Source: an uncultured SAR116 cluster alpha proteobacterium | Lineage (GTDB): Bacteria > Pseudomonadota > Alphaproteobacteria > Puniceispirillales > Puniceispirillaceae | Length of the DNA stretch: 64,000 nucleotides | Direction of reading: 5' to 3' | Assembly: GCA_902625725.1 (NCBI GenBank) | Contig: CACOCY010000011.1 | Location: 1 to 64,000, forward strand | Shown here: positions 9,331 to 19,052 of the stretch, piece by piece | How the letters are laid out: the number at the start of each line of letters is the position of its first letter | How positions within the stretch are numbered: position 1 is the stretch's first letter | The notes under the pieces: model-generated | Database searches by the model: none | What the model saw: the letters and a program-made list of their open reading frames with translations, nothing else | What the model was told of the DNA's origin: nothing | Made by a program: the position numbers and the translations under genes

Positions 9331-9885
9331 ATGGTAAAAAAAAATACCGAAAAAAAAGGTTCTCGTGAGATACAACAGGGTCGTCGAGATTTTATTGTTG
9401 TCGCAAGCTATGCAATGGCTGGCATAGGAGCGGCGGCGGTAGCTTGGCCACTTATTGACCAGATGAATCCAGCAGCAGACACCTTGGCTCTTGCCTCAAT
9501 AGAGGTTGATATATCAAAAATAGAGGTAGGACAAGCAATCACAGTCAAATGGCGAGGCAAGCCCGTGTTCATTAAGCATAGAACAGAAGGTGAAATAAAC
9601 TCAGCACAGTCAGTAGAGTTATCACAATTAAAAGATCCTCAATCAGATGTGGAACGGGTAATCAATCCTAAATTTTTAGTTATGGTTGGGGTATGTACGC
9701 ATCTTGGATGCGTGCCTCTTGGCCAAAAAACAGGCGAGATTAGAGGCGAATACAATGGATGGTTTTGTCCTTGCCATGGTTCCCATTACGACAGCTCTGG
9801 AAGAATAAGGAAAGGTCCTGCACCACTGAATCTCGAAATACCCCCCTATCAATTTGCATCAAACTCACTAATTAAAATTGGTTAA
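9331..9885 (+). CDS. petA: Ubiquinol-cytochrome c reductase, Rieske iron-sulfur subunit
   Basis: This is a 184-residue Rieske protein of the cytochrome bc1 complex. A twin-arginine-type anchor ([10 protein letters not shown], about residues 17-26) leads into one membrane helix. The 2Fe-2S ligands lie in CTHLGC (122-127) and CPCHGSHYD (146-154). I placed the start at the ATG with GAGG five bases upstream; an ATG 36 bases earlier would add a Cys-rich extension that the family lacks. It is the first gene of petABC. The complex oxidises ubiquinol, reduces cytochrome c and pumps protons across the inner membrane. Confidence 0.95.
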   Translation: MVKKNTEKKGSREIQQGRRDFIVVASYAMAGIGAAAVAWPLIDQMNPAADTLALASIEVDISKIEVGQAITVKWRGKPVFIKHRTEGEINSAQSVELSQLKDPQSDVERVINPKFLVMVGVCTHLGCVPLGQKTGEIRGEYNGWFCPCHGSHYDSSGRIRKGPAPLNLEIPPYQFASNSLIKIG

Positions 9886-9909
9886 TAGCTAAATAATAAG
9901 GAACAGGTT

Positions 9910-11163
9910 ATGTCAGCAGATAAATTTTCAAACCCAGTAGTACGTTGGATAGATCATCGACTTCCCATATTTTCTTTTATGGACCACGAGCTTAATGAAT
10001 ATCCAACCCCTAAAAACCTAAATTATTTCTGGAATTTTGGCTCACTTGCTGGCGTCTCATTGGTAATAATGATAGTCACCGGCATCGTTTTAGCTATGAG
10101 CTATACACCGCACGTTGACCATGCTTTCCAGTCAGTTGAACGAATAATGAGAGATGTTAATCACGGATGGTTACTTAGATACATACATATGAATGGAGCC
10201 AGTTTCTTTTTTATAGTTGTATTCATACATATCTTTAGAGGACTATATTATGGTTCCTATAAAGCTCCAAGAGAATTGCTTTGGATTTTGGGTGTGCTTA
10301 TACTTTTACTAATGATGGCAACGGCTTTCATGGGCTACGTATTGCCATGGGGGCAAATGAGTTTTTGGGGTGCAACTGTAATAACCAATCTGTTTTCAGC
10401 TATACCATTCATTGGTGACTCTATCGTAACGATGCTTTGGGGAGGTTTTTCGGTTGATAACCCAACTCTAAATAGATTCTTTGCTTTGCATTATTTGATG
10501 CCGTTTCTTATCGTGGGTGTTGTTATTCTTCACCTAGTAGCTCTACACCGGTTTGGGTCAAACAACCCTATAGGAATCGATCCAAGCGGTCCACAAGATA
10601 CCGTGCCCTTCCATCCTTATTATACAATTAAAGATTTCTTTGGCCTTTCAGTTTTCTTAAGCCTGTTTGCTGCTGCGATTTTTTTCTTTCCAAATTTTAT
10701 GGGTCATCCAGATAACTACATTCCTGCAAATCCGATGCAGACACCAGCACATATTGTGCCAGAATGGTATTTCTTACCTTTCTATGCAATTTTGCGCGCT
10801 GTTCCTGATAAATTGGGTGGAGTATTAGCAATGTTTGGAGCAATTGCGGTACTATTTATTTTACCGTGGCTAGATAGATCGCCTATCCGCTCAGGTAATT
10901 TCCGACCTATTTTTAGAATATTTTTCTGGGTATTCCTAGCTGATTGTATAGCGCTCGGTTACCTAGGCGGTATGCCAGCTGAAGGAATATATGTGGTGTT
11001 ATCTAGGGTCGCAACAGCTTGGTATTTCCTTCATTTTTTAGTTATTCTTCCATTGCTATCTGTTATTGAAACGCCCAAGCCGTTACCACAATCCTTATCA
11101 AAATCGGTGCTAGGGGGGACAGCTATGGCAGGTGCTGCATCTGCTGTTAAGGAGAAGATGTGA
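9910..11163 (+). CDS. petB: Cytochrome b of the bc1 complex
   Basis: This 417-residue protein is the membrane core of ubiquinol-cytochrome c reductase and holds both b haems and both quinone sites. Eight membrane segments are predicted. The haem-ligand histidines fall in [12 protein letters not shown]...HIFRG and in LHYLMPFL...HLVALHRFG. The Qo-site motif [13 protein letters not shown] is intact. AAGGAAC lies just before the ATG. It is the second gene of petABC and its stop overlaps the petC start (TGATG), a sign of coupled translation. The length and single-chain form (not split into b6/subunit IV) match proteobacterial petB. Confidence 0.96.
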   Translation: MSADKFSNPVVRWIDHRLPIFSFMDHELNEYPTPKNLNYFWNFGSLAGVSLVIMIVTGIVLAMSYTPHVDHAFQSVERIMRDVNHGWLLRYIHMNGASFFFIVVFIHIFRGLYYGSYKAPRELLWILGVLILLLMMATAFMGYVLPWGQMSFWGATVITNLFSAIPFIGDSIVTMLWGGFSVDNPTLNRFFALHYLMPFLIVGVVILHLVALHRFGSNNPIGIDPSGPQDTVPFHPYYTIKDFFGLSVFLSLFAAAIFFFPNFMGHPDNYIPANPMQTPAHIVPEWYFLPFYAILRAVPDKLGGVLAMFGAIAVLFILPWLDRSPIRSGNFRPIFRIFFWVFLADCIALGYLGGMPAEGIYVVLSRVATAWYFLHFLVILPLLSVIETPKPLPQSLSKSVLGGTAMAGAASAVKEKM

Positions 11164-11927
11164 TGAAATGGCAAATTCCATTCATTGTAAGTTGGATTCT
11201 TACTGTTAGCCATGCTTTGGCTGCAGGCTCTGGCGACGTTGTTTTAAAACATAAAGATTGGAGTTTTAATGGGCCTTTTGGAACATTAGATAAAGCCGCA
11301 ATGCAACGGGGATTTCAAGCTTATAGAGAAATTTGTGCCTCCTGTCATTCACTTGATTATATTGCCTTTCGTAATTTAGCAGACCTTGGATATAATGAGG
11401 CGGAAATAAAAGCATTTGCGGCAGAATATGAAGTTCAAGATGGGCCAAATGATGAAGGTGAAATGTTCATGCGCCCTGGCATCGCAGCGGATAGGTTTCC
11501 AGCCCCATATCCCAACGAGGCAGCCGCTCGTGCGGGAAATGGTGGCGCTTATCCGCCCGATTTATCTTTGATAACGAAAGCACGAGCAAATGGCCCTGAT
11601 TATCTATACAGTTTACTTACCTCTTATAAAGACGCTCCTAAGGGTAAAAATGTTCCTGATGGGATGTATTATAATGTTGCTTATCCGGGGAATTTAATTG
11701 CAATGCCTCAACCTATATATGGAGAGGATGTGACTTACACAGATGGAGCTCCCACAGATGTATCTTCTATAGCCAGTGATTTGGTATATTTTTTGACTTG
11801 GACTGCTGAGCCTAGTATTGAAAAGAGGAAAAGAACTGGGGTGAAGGTGATGATATTTTTATTGATTATGGTTGGTATGAGTTATGGTGCCATGAAATTC
11901 ATTTGGGCAGACGTGAAAAAAGCTTAA
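11163..11927 (+). CDS. petC: Cytochrome c1 of the bc1 complex
   Basis: This 254-residue cytochrome c1 has a signal peptide (about residues 1-20, ending HALA), the haem-attachment motif CASCH (58-62), a Met-ligand region (MPQPIYGEDVTY) and a C-terminal membrane anchor near 228-245. It takes electrons from the Rieske centre and passes them to soluble cytochrome c in the periplasm. AAGGAG lies nine bases before the ATG that overlaps the petB stop; a GTG three bases earlier is the only competing start. The gene ends the operon and converges with ychF about 40 bases away, with no clear terminator between them. Confidence 0.95.
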   Translation: MKWQIPFIVSWILTVSHALAAGSGDVVLKHKDWSFNGPFGTLDKAAMQRGFQAYREICASCHSLDYIAFRNLADLGYNEAEIKAFAAEYEVQDGPNDEGEMFMRPGIAADRFPAPYPNEAAARAGNGGAYPPDLSLITKARANGPDYLYSLLTSYKDAPKGKNVPDGMYYNVAYPGNLIAMPQPIYGEDVTYTDGAPTDVSSIASDLVYFLTWTAEPSIEKRKRTGVKVMIFLLIMVGMSYGAMKFIWADVKKA

Positions 11928-11968
11928 AACAATAAAAATCATTTGTTGATATTCAATAGTTTTACTAA

Positions 11969-13066
11969 TTAGACGTTAAATCTAAAATGAAATATGTCGC
12001 CGTCATTTACTACATACTCAGCACCCTCTATTCTCAATTTTCCTAAATCTTTACATCCAGTTTCTCCACCATGTGCAATATAATCGCTAAACGCTATTGT
12101 TTCAGCGCGTATGAAACCTCGTTGAAAGTCCGTGTGGATTGCGCCTGCTGCCTCAGGAGCCTTGGCACCACTTGGTATTGTCCACGCCCGTGCTTCTTTT
12201 GGTCCTGCTGTGAAAAATGTTTTTAAGTCTAGTAATTCATAACCGGCTTTAACCATTCTGTCTAAGCCGGCCTCTTTTAGCCCCAACTCTTCCAGAAACT
12301 CTTTTGCATCCTCTTCTGGAAGTGACGCTATTTCTGCCTCAATTGCTGCAGACACAATTACAGCATTACACTTTTCAAACTTTGCTTTGTTCAATACTAA
12401 ACTACTAAAGGAATTGCCGTCAATTACATGTTCTTCTGCTACATTACAGACGTACAATATAGGCTTTGTGGTAAGTAATTGCATCATTTTCATTCTTTTC
12501 AATTCATCTTCCGATGATGAAGCTGTTCTTGCAGGGTTTCCATTTGAGAGATTCTCAAAAATTTTTTCCATTAACACTAGATCACGAATTGCTTCCTTGT
12601 CGCCGCCTCTAGTTTTCTTTTTCAGGCCCTCCATTCTTCTTTCAAGTGACTCTATATCAGCCAGCATGAGCTCAGTTTCAACTATTTCAGCATCTCTTAT
12701 TGGATTTACATTTCCTTCAACATGGGTGATATCCTCGTTTGAAAAACATCTGAGCACATGGATAATAGCGTCAACTTCTCTTATGTTTGCAAGAAATTTA
12801 TTTCCTAGTCCCTCTCCCTGTGACGCTCCCTTTACTAATCCTGCAATGTCCACAAATTCAATTTGAGTCGGAATCATCTGAGCTGATTTTGCTAATAATG
12901 CAATTTGTTTTAAACGCTCGTCAGGTACTGCAATACGACCAGTATTTGGCTCAATAGTGCAGAACGGGTAATTTGCAGCCTCGGCGGAGGCTGTTTTTGT
13001 AAGAGCATTGAATAAGGTGGATTTTCCTACATTCGGTAACCCAATGATTCCACAATTAAACCCCAT
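11969..13066 (-). CDS. ychF: Redox-regulated ribosome-associated ATPase YchF
   Basis: This 365-residue Obg-like P-loop protein has G1 LPNVGKSTLFN near residues 10-20, a DIAGLVKGAS block and GEGLGNKFL. YchF/OLA1 proteins are unusual in hydrolysing ATP rather than GTP because their G4 motif is altered. They bind ribosomes and take part in translation and stress responses. A C-terminal TGS domain (DFQRGFIRAETI) is present. I placed the start at the ATG preceded by GGAGAAG; a further upstream ATG would add seven residues. It overlaps the end of pth by 11 bases, a conserved pairing in bacteria. Confidence 0.94.
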   Translation of the reverse strand: MGFNCGIIGLPNVGKSTLFNALTKTASAEAANYPFCTIEPNTGRIAVPDERLKQIALLAKSAQMIPTQIEFVDIAGLVKGASQGEGLGNKFLANIREVDAIIHVLRCFSNEDITHVEGNVNPIRDAEIVETELMLADIESLERRMEGLKKKTRGGDKEAIRDLVLMEKIFENLSNGNPARTASSSEDELKRMKMMQLLTTKPILYVCNVAEEHVIDGNSFSSLVLNKAKFEKCNAVIVSAAIEAEIASLPEEDAKEFLEELGLKEAGLDRMVKAGYELLDLKTFFTAGPKEARAWTIPSGAKAPEAAGAIHTDFQRGFIRAETIAFSDYIAHGGETGCKDLGKLRIEGAEYVVNDGDIFHFRFNV

Positions 13067-13679
13067 TTTCTTCTCCGCTCTCAACATGTTCTATTTGCGC
13101 TTTTGACTTCACAGGTTTACTCCAGAGGATTTTTGAATTAAGATGTTCAGGGTTCTTTTTAGTCAGTTGGTTAGCTTCCTTCGCAATAGATTGGAGAACC
13201 GGATCTAGCCATTCAGTTTGTTCGTTCGCGCTAAAGTCACTCAAAACCCATTTATTTACCAATGCCTTGTCGTTAGGCCTTCCAATCCCCGTACGAATAC
13301 GCCAATAATTTCTACCTATGCATGCATCAATATCACGCAAACCGTTATGACCTCCATGGCCGCCACCATTTTTCACTCTGACCTGACCAGGTCTCAGGTC
13401 AATATCGTCGTGAAAAACGTAAACTGAACTATCTAAAATTTTAAAAAATTGCACGATTTGGCCAAGGGACGTTCCAGATTTATTCATGAAAGACTGTGGT
13501 TTTGCCAATAAAATTTTGTGGCCTTCTATTTCCCCTTCGCAAATACATGCATTCATCTTTTCTCTCCAAGGGGAAAATGAATATTCAATAGCTATTTTGT
13601 CAACAATCATAAAACCAATATTGTGACGTTGATTTTTGTATTTTTCGCCAGGATTTCCGAGACCAGCCCATAATAGCAT
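13056..13679 (-). CDS. pth: Peptidyl-tRNA hydrolase
   Basis: This 207-residue protein releases tRNA from stalled peptidyl-tRNA so it can be recycled. The N-terminal signature LLWAGLGNPGEKY (residues 2-14) leads to QRHN (17-20), whose His19 is catalytic. PQSFMNKSG, HDDIDL and the GGGHGGHNGLRDI block follow in order. A second ATG four codons upstream is possible, but family members normally begin as here. Neither start has a strong Shine-Dalgarno. The gene lies between rplY and ychF, with which it overlaps by 11 bases; rplY-pth-ychF is a common arrangement in alphaproteobacteria. The C-terminal extension (about 180-207) is polar and poorly conserved. Confidence 0.94.
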   Translation of the reverse strand: MLLWAGLGNPGEKYKNQRHNIGFMIVDKIAIEYSFSPWREKMNACICEGEIEGHKILLAKPQSFMNKSGTSLGQIVQFFKILDSSVYVFHDDIDLRPGQVRVKNGGGHGGHNGLRDIDACIGRNYWRIRTGIGRPNDKALVNKWVLSDFSANEQTEWLDPVLQSIAKEANQLTKKNPEHLNSKILWSKPVKSKAQIEHVESGEENGV

Positions 13680-13766
13680 AAAGGTAACCATCTATACGTA
13701 AATTAAAACATATATAATAGTAAAGGAGCCAAAACAGCCCCCCTTGTCAATTCGTTTTTGCTATAT

Positions 13767-14402
13767 TTATTCTAATTCTGTATCTTCGTTAGTTTCTGTA
13801 GTGTCAGCATCCTCATCTTCTTCATTTTTAACTCCACCGCCAGGTGACTGAAGGGTTGCAATCGTAAAGTCACGATCTGTTATGGTTGGTGTCACACCCT
13901 CGGGTAATTCAACAGCGCTTATATGAATAGAATCCCCAATTTTTGCTTCTGCTAAATCTACAGTAATCTTCTCAGGAATGGCAGTCGGTAGGCAATTCAA
14001 TTCAACTTCATAACGCACAATATTTAATACTCCGCCAATTTTTAGTGCTGGGCAAATAGACTCATTAATGAATTCAACCCCGACGGCTACAGAAACTTTA
14101 CTTGATTGACCAACTCTTAAAAAATCAAAATGAAGCGGGTCATCTGTTACGGGATGAAAATGAATATCGCGCGTCAAAACTGTATGTTTGCCATTATCAA
14201 CATTTATGTCAAGTAAGCGGCTAAAAATACCGGGCTCATTTATAATCTTACGCATCATGCGAGCTTCTATCTCAATTGAAATAGACTGTTTTTTATCGCC
14301 ATAAATGACGGCCGGAATTTTACCTGCGCGACGCGCTGCACGGGCGGACCCCTTTCCAACCCGATCACGCAAATCTGCGCTTATTAAAGTATTTTCTGCC
14401 AT
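13767..14402 (-). CDS. rplY: 50S ribosomal protein L25/general stress protein Ctc
   Basis: This 211-residue protein is the long CTC form of bL25, which binds 5S rRNA. The N-terminal L25 domain includes RVGKGSARAARRAGKIPAVI (residues 13-32), followed by the beta-domain with HFHPVTDDPLHFDFLR. The C-terminal TL5-like domain ends in a strongly acidic tail (NEEDEDADTTETNEDTELE), usual in alphaproteobacterial Ctc proteins. It lies upstream of pth and ychF on the same strand, with a 75-base gap that could hold its own signals. The upstream neighbour prs is also on this strand. Assignment is secure. Confidence 0.93.
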   Translation of the reverse strand: MAENTLISADLRDRVGKGSARAARRAGKIPAVIYGDKKQSISIEIEARMMRKIINEPGIFSRLLDINVDNGKHTVLTRDIHFHPVTDDPLHFDFLRVGQSSKVSVAVGVEFINESICPALKIGGVLNIVRYEVELNCLPTAIPEKITVDLAEAKIGDSIHISAVELPEGVTPTITDRDFTIATLQSPGGGVKNEEDEDADTTETNEDTELE

Positions 14403-14526
14403 GTTTTACTCCTTATCAACCTTAGTTTCATGCCATTAGGGGTGCATGGACATGTGTTGATAGGCATATTGTGGCAAAAAAACAAGAATAATCTATTAAA
14501 AAACAAATAAAATTACTTTTCTAATT

Positions 14527-15459
14527 TTACTGGAATAACGAAGAAACAGACCGTTCTTCATGGATTCTTCTTATTGCCTCTCCAAGCAGAGGTGCAATGG
14601 TTATTTGACGAATGTTTGTTGCAACACGCATCGCTTCAGTCGATTGAATTGAGTCAGTGGTTACAAGTGAACTTAGGGGAGAGGACGCAACTCTGCTAAC
14701 AGCGCCTCCTGATAAAACACCGTGAGTTACATACGCATCGACAGTTACTGCCCCTGCGTCTGTTAATGCTTGAGCTGCGTTGCATAAAGTACCACCAGAA
14801 TCAATTATATCATCGACCATTATACAATGCCTACCCGATACGTCGCCGATGATGTTCATAACTTCAGAAATTCCAGCTCGAGGTCTTCTCTTATCAATGA
14901 TAGCAAGGTCGGCCTCTATTCTACTAGCTATTGCACGTGCGCGAATCACACCACCAACATCTGGAGAAACGACAACTAAATCATCTGAATTATATCGAGA
15001 AATAATATCTGTTTTAAATACAGGTGCAGAATATAGGTTATCTGCTGGTATATCAAAAAAACCTTGAATTTGAGCTGCATGTAAGTCTATCGTTAGTACT
15101 CTATCTGCACCCGCTGAGGTTATTAGATTAGCTAAAAGTTTTGCGGATATAGGCGTTCGCGGACCAGATTTTCTGTCCTGTCGTGCGTACCCATAGTAGG
15201 GTAGAACAGCGGTAACACGCCTAGCGGAGCCGCGACGAAGCGCGTCTAAACAAACTAGCAATTCCATAATATTATCATTAGCTGGATAAGAGGTAGATTG
15301 AACAACGAAGACATCTTCCCCTCTCACATTTTCATGAATTTCAACAAATACCTCCATATCTGCGAATCTTCTTACATCAGCCTGAGTTAATGAAACATTA
15401 AGGTAGGTAGCTATCGCTTCTGCAAGTGGTCGATTTGAATTACACGATAAGACCTTCAT
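14527..15459 (-). CDS. prs: Ribose-phosphate pyrophosphokinase
   Basis: This 310-residue enzyme makes PRPP from ribose 5-phosphate and ATP for purine, pyrimidine, histidine, tryptophan and NAD synthesis. It shows the N-terminal [13 protein letters not shown], the ATP-loop and flexible-loop segment [32 protein letters not shown] and the PRPP-binding loop [12 protein letters not shown]. The length is typical of the class I enzyme. I chose the ATG giving the common MKVLSCNSN start; an ATG six codons earlier is also open. It precedes rplY on the same strand by about 125 bases, a pairing conserved in alphaproteobacteria. Confidence 0.95.
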   Translation of the reverse strand: MKVLSCNSNRPLAEAIATYLNVSLTQADVRRFADMEVFVEIHENVRGEDVFVVQSTSYPANDNIMELLVCLDALRRGSARRVTAVLPYYGYARQDRKSGPRTPISAKLLANLITSAGADRVLTIDLHAAQIQGFFDIPADNLYSAPVFKTDIISRYNSDDLVVVSPDVGGVIRARAIASRIEADLAIIDKRRPRAGISEVMNIIGDVSGRHCIMVDDIIDSGGTLCNAAQALTDAGAVTVDAYVTHGVLSGGAVSRVASSPLSSLVTTDSIQSTEAMRVATNIRQITIAPLLGEAIRRIHEERSVSSLFQ

Positions 15460-15616
15460 GAGAGCATACCTATACATTTTTGACTAATGAATTGTTTAAC
15501 AATAGAAGTGCATGATGACAAGTGGAGAATATTTTTATGCTAACCAAAAAAGCAGGATGCTAATAATCCAATAAAACAAAATAAGAAAAACATCCATAAA
15601 TGAGGCATATTAATTA

Positions 15617-16453
15617 CTATTTGATCCCGATTATTGATATCTGTCTACCATATTTAGATTTACCCTCATGAGAGGACAAACGATAGCTAAAAAACATTTT
15701 TCGATTTTGATAAGTATCAATATTTATGCTTGCAAATTGATTTACGCATGCTCGTTTCAGAGCTATTTTACAATATTTTTGTAAATCAAAAAAAAATTTG
15801 TTAATAGAATTATCCTTTTGAGTAGAGTTATTTGGATAAAAGCATTCGATAGCAAGTGGGTTTTTGTCTAGCATATTTCTCTTAAATTCAAAGTCGACCT
15901 CATAGCTCTGTTGTGCAATTGCAGGACCTATTACACAGCGGATATTGTTCGCGGTTGCGCCAATTTTGCACATCTCTAGTACAGTATTTTCTATGATTCC
16001 TGCAATAGCACCTCTCCAGCCTGCATGGCAGGCACCTATAACGCCAGCAACGTTATCTGCCATCAATATAGGCGCACAATCTGCACTTAATATTCCTAAA
16101 AGTATATTTTTATTTCTAGTAACTAAACCATCGGCTTTAAAATCAGAGGAGGATTGTGTCGCGCTATTGCAATTATCATTATCGATAATTATTGCTTTAC
16201 TCCCATGTATCTGACTTAGGGTGATTAGTTGGCATCTTTTCTGGTTCATGCTTTTTTTTACTGTCTGCCTGTTATAATTGACATCCTCAAATAAATCACC
16301 GGAATTAAGGGAGCAATTCAAACCATAAAAATCTCCAATTGACCGACCCCCCTTTCTAGTAAAAAATCCATGTATAAGCATATTTTCAGAGAGCAACTCA
16401 TGCTGGTAGAATGCAGTGCCAGTGTGAGACCTGTAGAGTTGGTATGGAAGCAT
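15617..16453 (-). CDS. pgeF: Peptidoglycan editing factor PgeF / polyphenol oxidase (YfiH, LACC1 family)
   Basis: This 278-residue protein belongs to the YfiH/DUF152 family. The metal-binding residues sit in SADCAPILMAD and in GACHAGWRGAIAG, which carries the conserved Cys-His pair. Upstream, DGLVTRNKNILLGIL is the usual lead-in. Members are variously reported as purine-nucleoside phosphorylases/adenosine deaminases, laccases, or enzymes that remove L-Ser from mis-made peptidoglycan precursors. The last role fits this neighbourhood, since lgt is an envelope gene. It follows the MidA and Lgt genes on the same strand, a common alphaproteobacterial trio. Confidence 0.87.
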   Translation of the reverse strand: MLPYQLYRSHTGTAFYQHELLSENMLIHGFFTRKGGRSIGDFYGLNCSLNSGDLFEDVNYNRQTVKKSMNQKRCQLITLSQIHGSKAIIIDNDNCNSATQSSSDFKADGLVTRNKNILLGILSADCAPILMADNVAGVIGACHAGWRGAIAGIIENTVLEMCKIGATANNIRCVIGPAIAQQSYEVDFEFKRNMLDKNPLAIECFYPNNSTQKDNSINKFFFDLQKYCKIALKRACVNQFASINIDTYQNRKMFFSYRLSSHEGKSKYGRQISIIGIK

Positions 16454-16497
16454 TTGAAACCTTTTTAATTTAAATCATACTTAAGTATATTGAAAAA

Positions 16498-17586
16498 TTA
16501 CATAACGTGGAAGCCAGCAGGCATTCCCCTTCCAGGAGGTAAAATTAATCCAACTTGAAAAACATTTCCCATATGAGAAGGAGAAATTAACCTATCCACT
16601 GCAGCAAAGAGAGCTCTGTTGTGAATAGGGCTATCTATTTTTGCTAAGTTTTGCGCTCTTTTTTTAATTCCGACTTGTGTTAGAAAATGAGCTTGTGGCA
16701 CTGGCCCAATAAAGCGGGCTCCCGTTTTTTCTGTTGTCCTTTTTATGGAATTAAAGTCCACCCAATGTGAAATATCTGCTTCTCCAGCTGTGGACCAAAT
16801 TTCTACAGGTCTGTGATTAGAAATAGCCTGAATTGTATCTCCTATCTGGTTCATCTTCCCATAATCAATTATTAATAAAGCACCGCCGAATTGTCTTATG
16901 TGAAGAGCAACATCAGAAATAATTTGTTTCGCTTTTGGGCAATGTTCGATAACAGTTCCTTGTTTTGGATTTTTAATTAAATTTGTATCAAATAGCTTGA
17001 GCTGTGTCTGATTAAGGATAGGGCCAGCTACTAATTCAAATTTCCCGTTGAAATCCAGAAGTCTATTCCGCCAATGTTCACCATCATACAACGCCTGATC
17101 AACACCAAGCACGTCAAAAAACTCATTTGCTACTGCAAAAAGGGGCTTTTGAGGCATTTCTCTGAGGTTTTTATGCCAATGAACGGATTGGTTTTTGAGT
17201 TTCTTTTCTTGTAAGTTCCTCAATGAATTGCTCATCTCGATAAAGTGTAGAGGGGAGAGAGCAAAATCTGGGCATATCTGTCTTAACGTTCTATATATAT
17301 CTTCACTTAAAGTACCACGACCGGGGCCAAACTCGCATATTAAGCTATCCATTGGATTTCCTGACTGTTGCCAAATATAGCCAAGAAAAGCTCCAATTAA
17401 TTCGCCGAACATCTGACTTACTTCAGGAGCTGTAATAAAATCACCTGTTTTTCCTATAATTTGTTTTGAGTGGTAATAACCGAAGTCTCGATTAGTTAGG
17501 GCAGCACTCATAGCGACAGATAGAGGAATAGGCCCCGATTTTGAGATTCTTTTAATCGCCCATTCACGAAATTTTAGTGATTTCAC
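16498..17586 (-). CDS. MidA/NDUFAF7-family SAM-dependent methyltransferase
   Basis: This 362-residue protein is a class I SAM-dependent methyltransferase of the COG1565 family. In mitochondria NDUFAF7 methylates an arginine of a complex I subunit during assembly, and a similar role in bacteria is inferred only. The family opening GPIPLSVAMSAAL, YYHSKQIIGKTGDFITAPEVSQMFG, the SAM-binding EFGPGRGTLSEDI and the VEHCP-like segment are present in order. The start is GTG, with AGG ten bases upstream. It sits seven bases after lgt and is followed by pgeF, consistent with one transcript. Nothing in the sequence identifies the methylated target. Confidence 0.86.
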   Translation of the reverse strand: MKSLKFREWAIKRISKSGPIPLSVAMSAALTNRDFGYYHSKQIIGKTGDFITAPEVSQMFGELIGAFLGYIWQQSGNPMDSLICEFGPGRGTLSEDIYRTLRQICPDFALSPLHFIEMSNSLRNLQEKKLKNQSVHWHKNLREMPQKPLFAVANEFFDVLGVDQALYDGEHWRNRLLDFNGKFELVAGPILNQTQLKLFDTNLIKNPKQGTVIEHCPKAKQIISDVALHIRQFGGALLIIDYGKMNQIGDTIQAISNHRPVEIWSTAGEADISHWVDFNSIKRTTEKTGARFIGPVPQAHFLTQVGIKKRAQNLAKIDSPIHNRALFAAVDRLISPSHMGNVFQVGLILPPGRGMPAGFHVM

Positions 17587-17593
17587 AATAAAT

Positions 17594-18412
17594 TTACCTG
17601 ATATCGAATTTATGTTTAGAACTAAGATAAATCAAAATACAACCAATAATAATTAATGGAACAGATAATATTTGACCCATGGTAATACCAGTTTTGCCGA
17701 CACTGCTAATAAAACCAATTATCTGGTCTGGTTCTCTAAAAAACTCAACTGCTATTCTTGCTAAACCATATAAAAGAAAGAACAATCCGCTTAAAAAACC
17801 TGCAGGTAAACTTCTAATAAAAATTCTAAGTAGATTTAATATAACAAATAATAACAAACCTTCAAGCAGAGCCTCATAGAGTTGGCTGGGGTGTCTTGGT
17901 AGTGGTCCGCCTTTTGGAAAAATCATTCCAATTGGGTAATTAGTTACACGCCCGTATAATTCACCGTTAATAAAATTTGCAATTCTGCCAAAAAATATCC
18001 CTATCGGCGCAAAGCATGCTAGCAGGTCTGCTAAATGAAAAATTGGAATATCTGTTTTTCGTACTGTGATGAAGGTTGCAACAATTACTCCTGCGAAACC
18101 ACCGTGAAAAGACATCCCGCCATTCCAAATTTTGAAGATTTCTAAAGGTGAGGATAAATAAAAATCCAAATTATAAAACAAAACATAACCCAACCTACCC
18201 CCAATGATAATTCCAATGACACAATTGTTTGTTAGTTTTGTAACATCTTCAGTTTTAAAAGAAGTACAATCTTTTTTTGCCTCATGATTCACTAGAAGCA
18301 TTGCGATAAGAATACCAGCGAGATACGCTAGAGAATACCATCTTATAGATAGAGGACCGATCTCTAACGCAATTTCACTGATGATTGGAAAGGTTAACCA
18401 CTGCTCACTCAT
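17594..18412 (-). CDS. lgt: Prolipoprotein diacylglyceryl transferase
   Basis: This 272-residue integral membrane enzyme moves diacylglycerol from phosphatidylglycerol to the lipobox cysteine of prolipoproteins, the first step of lipoprotein maturation. About seven membrane helices are predicted. The essential SFHGG has its His at residue 103. The Lgt signature GRIANFINGELYGR lies at 142-155, with Arg143 in the numbering used for E. coli. The RHPSQLYEALLEG block follows. It is the first gene of the lgt/midA/pgeF group and is divergent from ubiK across 160 bases. Confidence 0.95.
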   Translation of the reverse strand: MSEQWLTFPIISEIALEIGPLSIRWYSLAYLAGILIAMLLVNHEAKKDCTSFKTEDVTKLTNNCVIGIIIGGRLGYVLFYNLDFYLSSPLEIFKIWNGGMSFHGGFAGVIVATFITVRKTDIPIFHLADLLACFAPIGIFFGRIANFINGELYGRVTNYPIGMIFPKGGPLPRHPSQLYEALLEGLLLFVILNLLRIFIRSLPAGFLSGLFFLLYGLARIAVEFFREPDQIIGFISSVGKTGITMGQILSVPLIIIGCILIYLSSKHKFDIR

Positions 18413-18585
18413 TCGTTGGATCCATATTAATTCTGTTGAAACTTAAATTATTAATGTTTGACTACTTTATTTTATAATTATAGTGCCTCTGTTTCTTATC
18501 GTGCTATTGCCATAAGGTCAAAGACGTATTATTTTTATAGTTGTTGTTACAAAGGTTAAAAATTGAATAAAATTTGAGGAAAATA

Positions 18586-18876
18586 ATGAAAAATCGCTCA
18601 ACTATTTTTTCTGACTTGGGTCAGATGGCTCAAGGTGCAGCGTCACTCTTAGATGAAATAAGAATAGATATTAAAAATATTATGAATGCACGTGAGCAGC
18701 GAACAATGAACGAGTCTAATTTAGTAACATACGAAGACTTTCAAGCACTAACCACAAGGCTAGAAAATTTGGTTTCACGAATCGAACTTCTGGAGGTGCA
18801 AATAAAGAATGATAAACAAGTTAAACAGACTAGATCAAAAGCTGCAAAAAAAATATCAAAAAAAAATATTGATTGA
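18586..18876 (+). CDS. ubiK: UbiK/BMFP-family accessory factor (membrane fusogenic activity)
   Basis: This 96-residue protein has an amphipathic N-terminal half (GQMAQGAASLLDEIR) and a C-terminal coiled coil (about 52-78; TRLENLVSRIELLEVQI), then a basic tail. That is the layout of the BMFP/UbiK family (formerly DUF526). In E. coli, UbiK binds the SCP2 protein UbiJ and helps late ubiquinone synthesis. In Brucella the homologue fuses membranes in vitro. GAGGA five bases before the ATG fixes the start; a TTG 12 bases earlier would include the Shine-Dalgarno and is unlikely. Here it would fit the nearby respiratory genes, though no ubi gene is adjacent. Confidence 0.78.
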   Translation: MKNRSTIFSDLGQMAQGAASLLDEIRIDIKNIMNAREQRTMNESNLVTYEDFQALTTRLENLVSRIELLEVQIKNDKQVKQTRSKAAKKISKKNID

Positions 18877-19052
18877 TGGTATCCAGCTACTCATTGAAAA
18901 ATAAGAAAAATCAACGTAATCTACTATAATCTGTGGGAGGCAAACCGTACACCTACTAAATATTGTGTTGCTTGCGTACAATGTCTTCGGTTAAATTCGG
19001 AGTATCAGAAAGTAATTTTTACGATGAACGAATCTTTATTGGGAATGGTTAG
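18877..19052. other. Intergenic leader region between ubiK and ybjN
   Basis: This 176-base gap holds a TATAAT-like -10 element (about 18926-18931) followed by about 120 bases of mixed composition, richer in G and C than the surrounding gaps and with short GTAC-containing inverted segments. It could be a long leader for the YbjN gene or a small RNA. I could not identify a known RNA family, and no clear -35 stands at the right distance. Confidence 0.25.
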
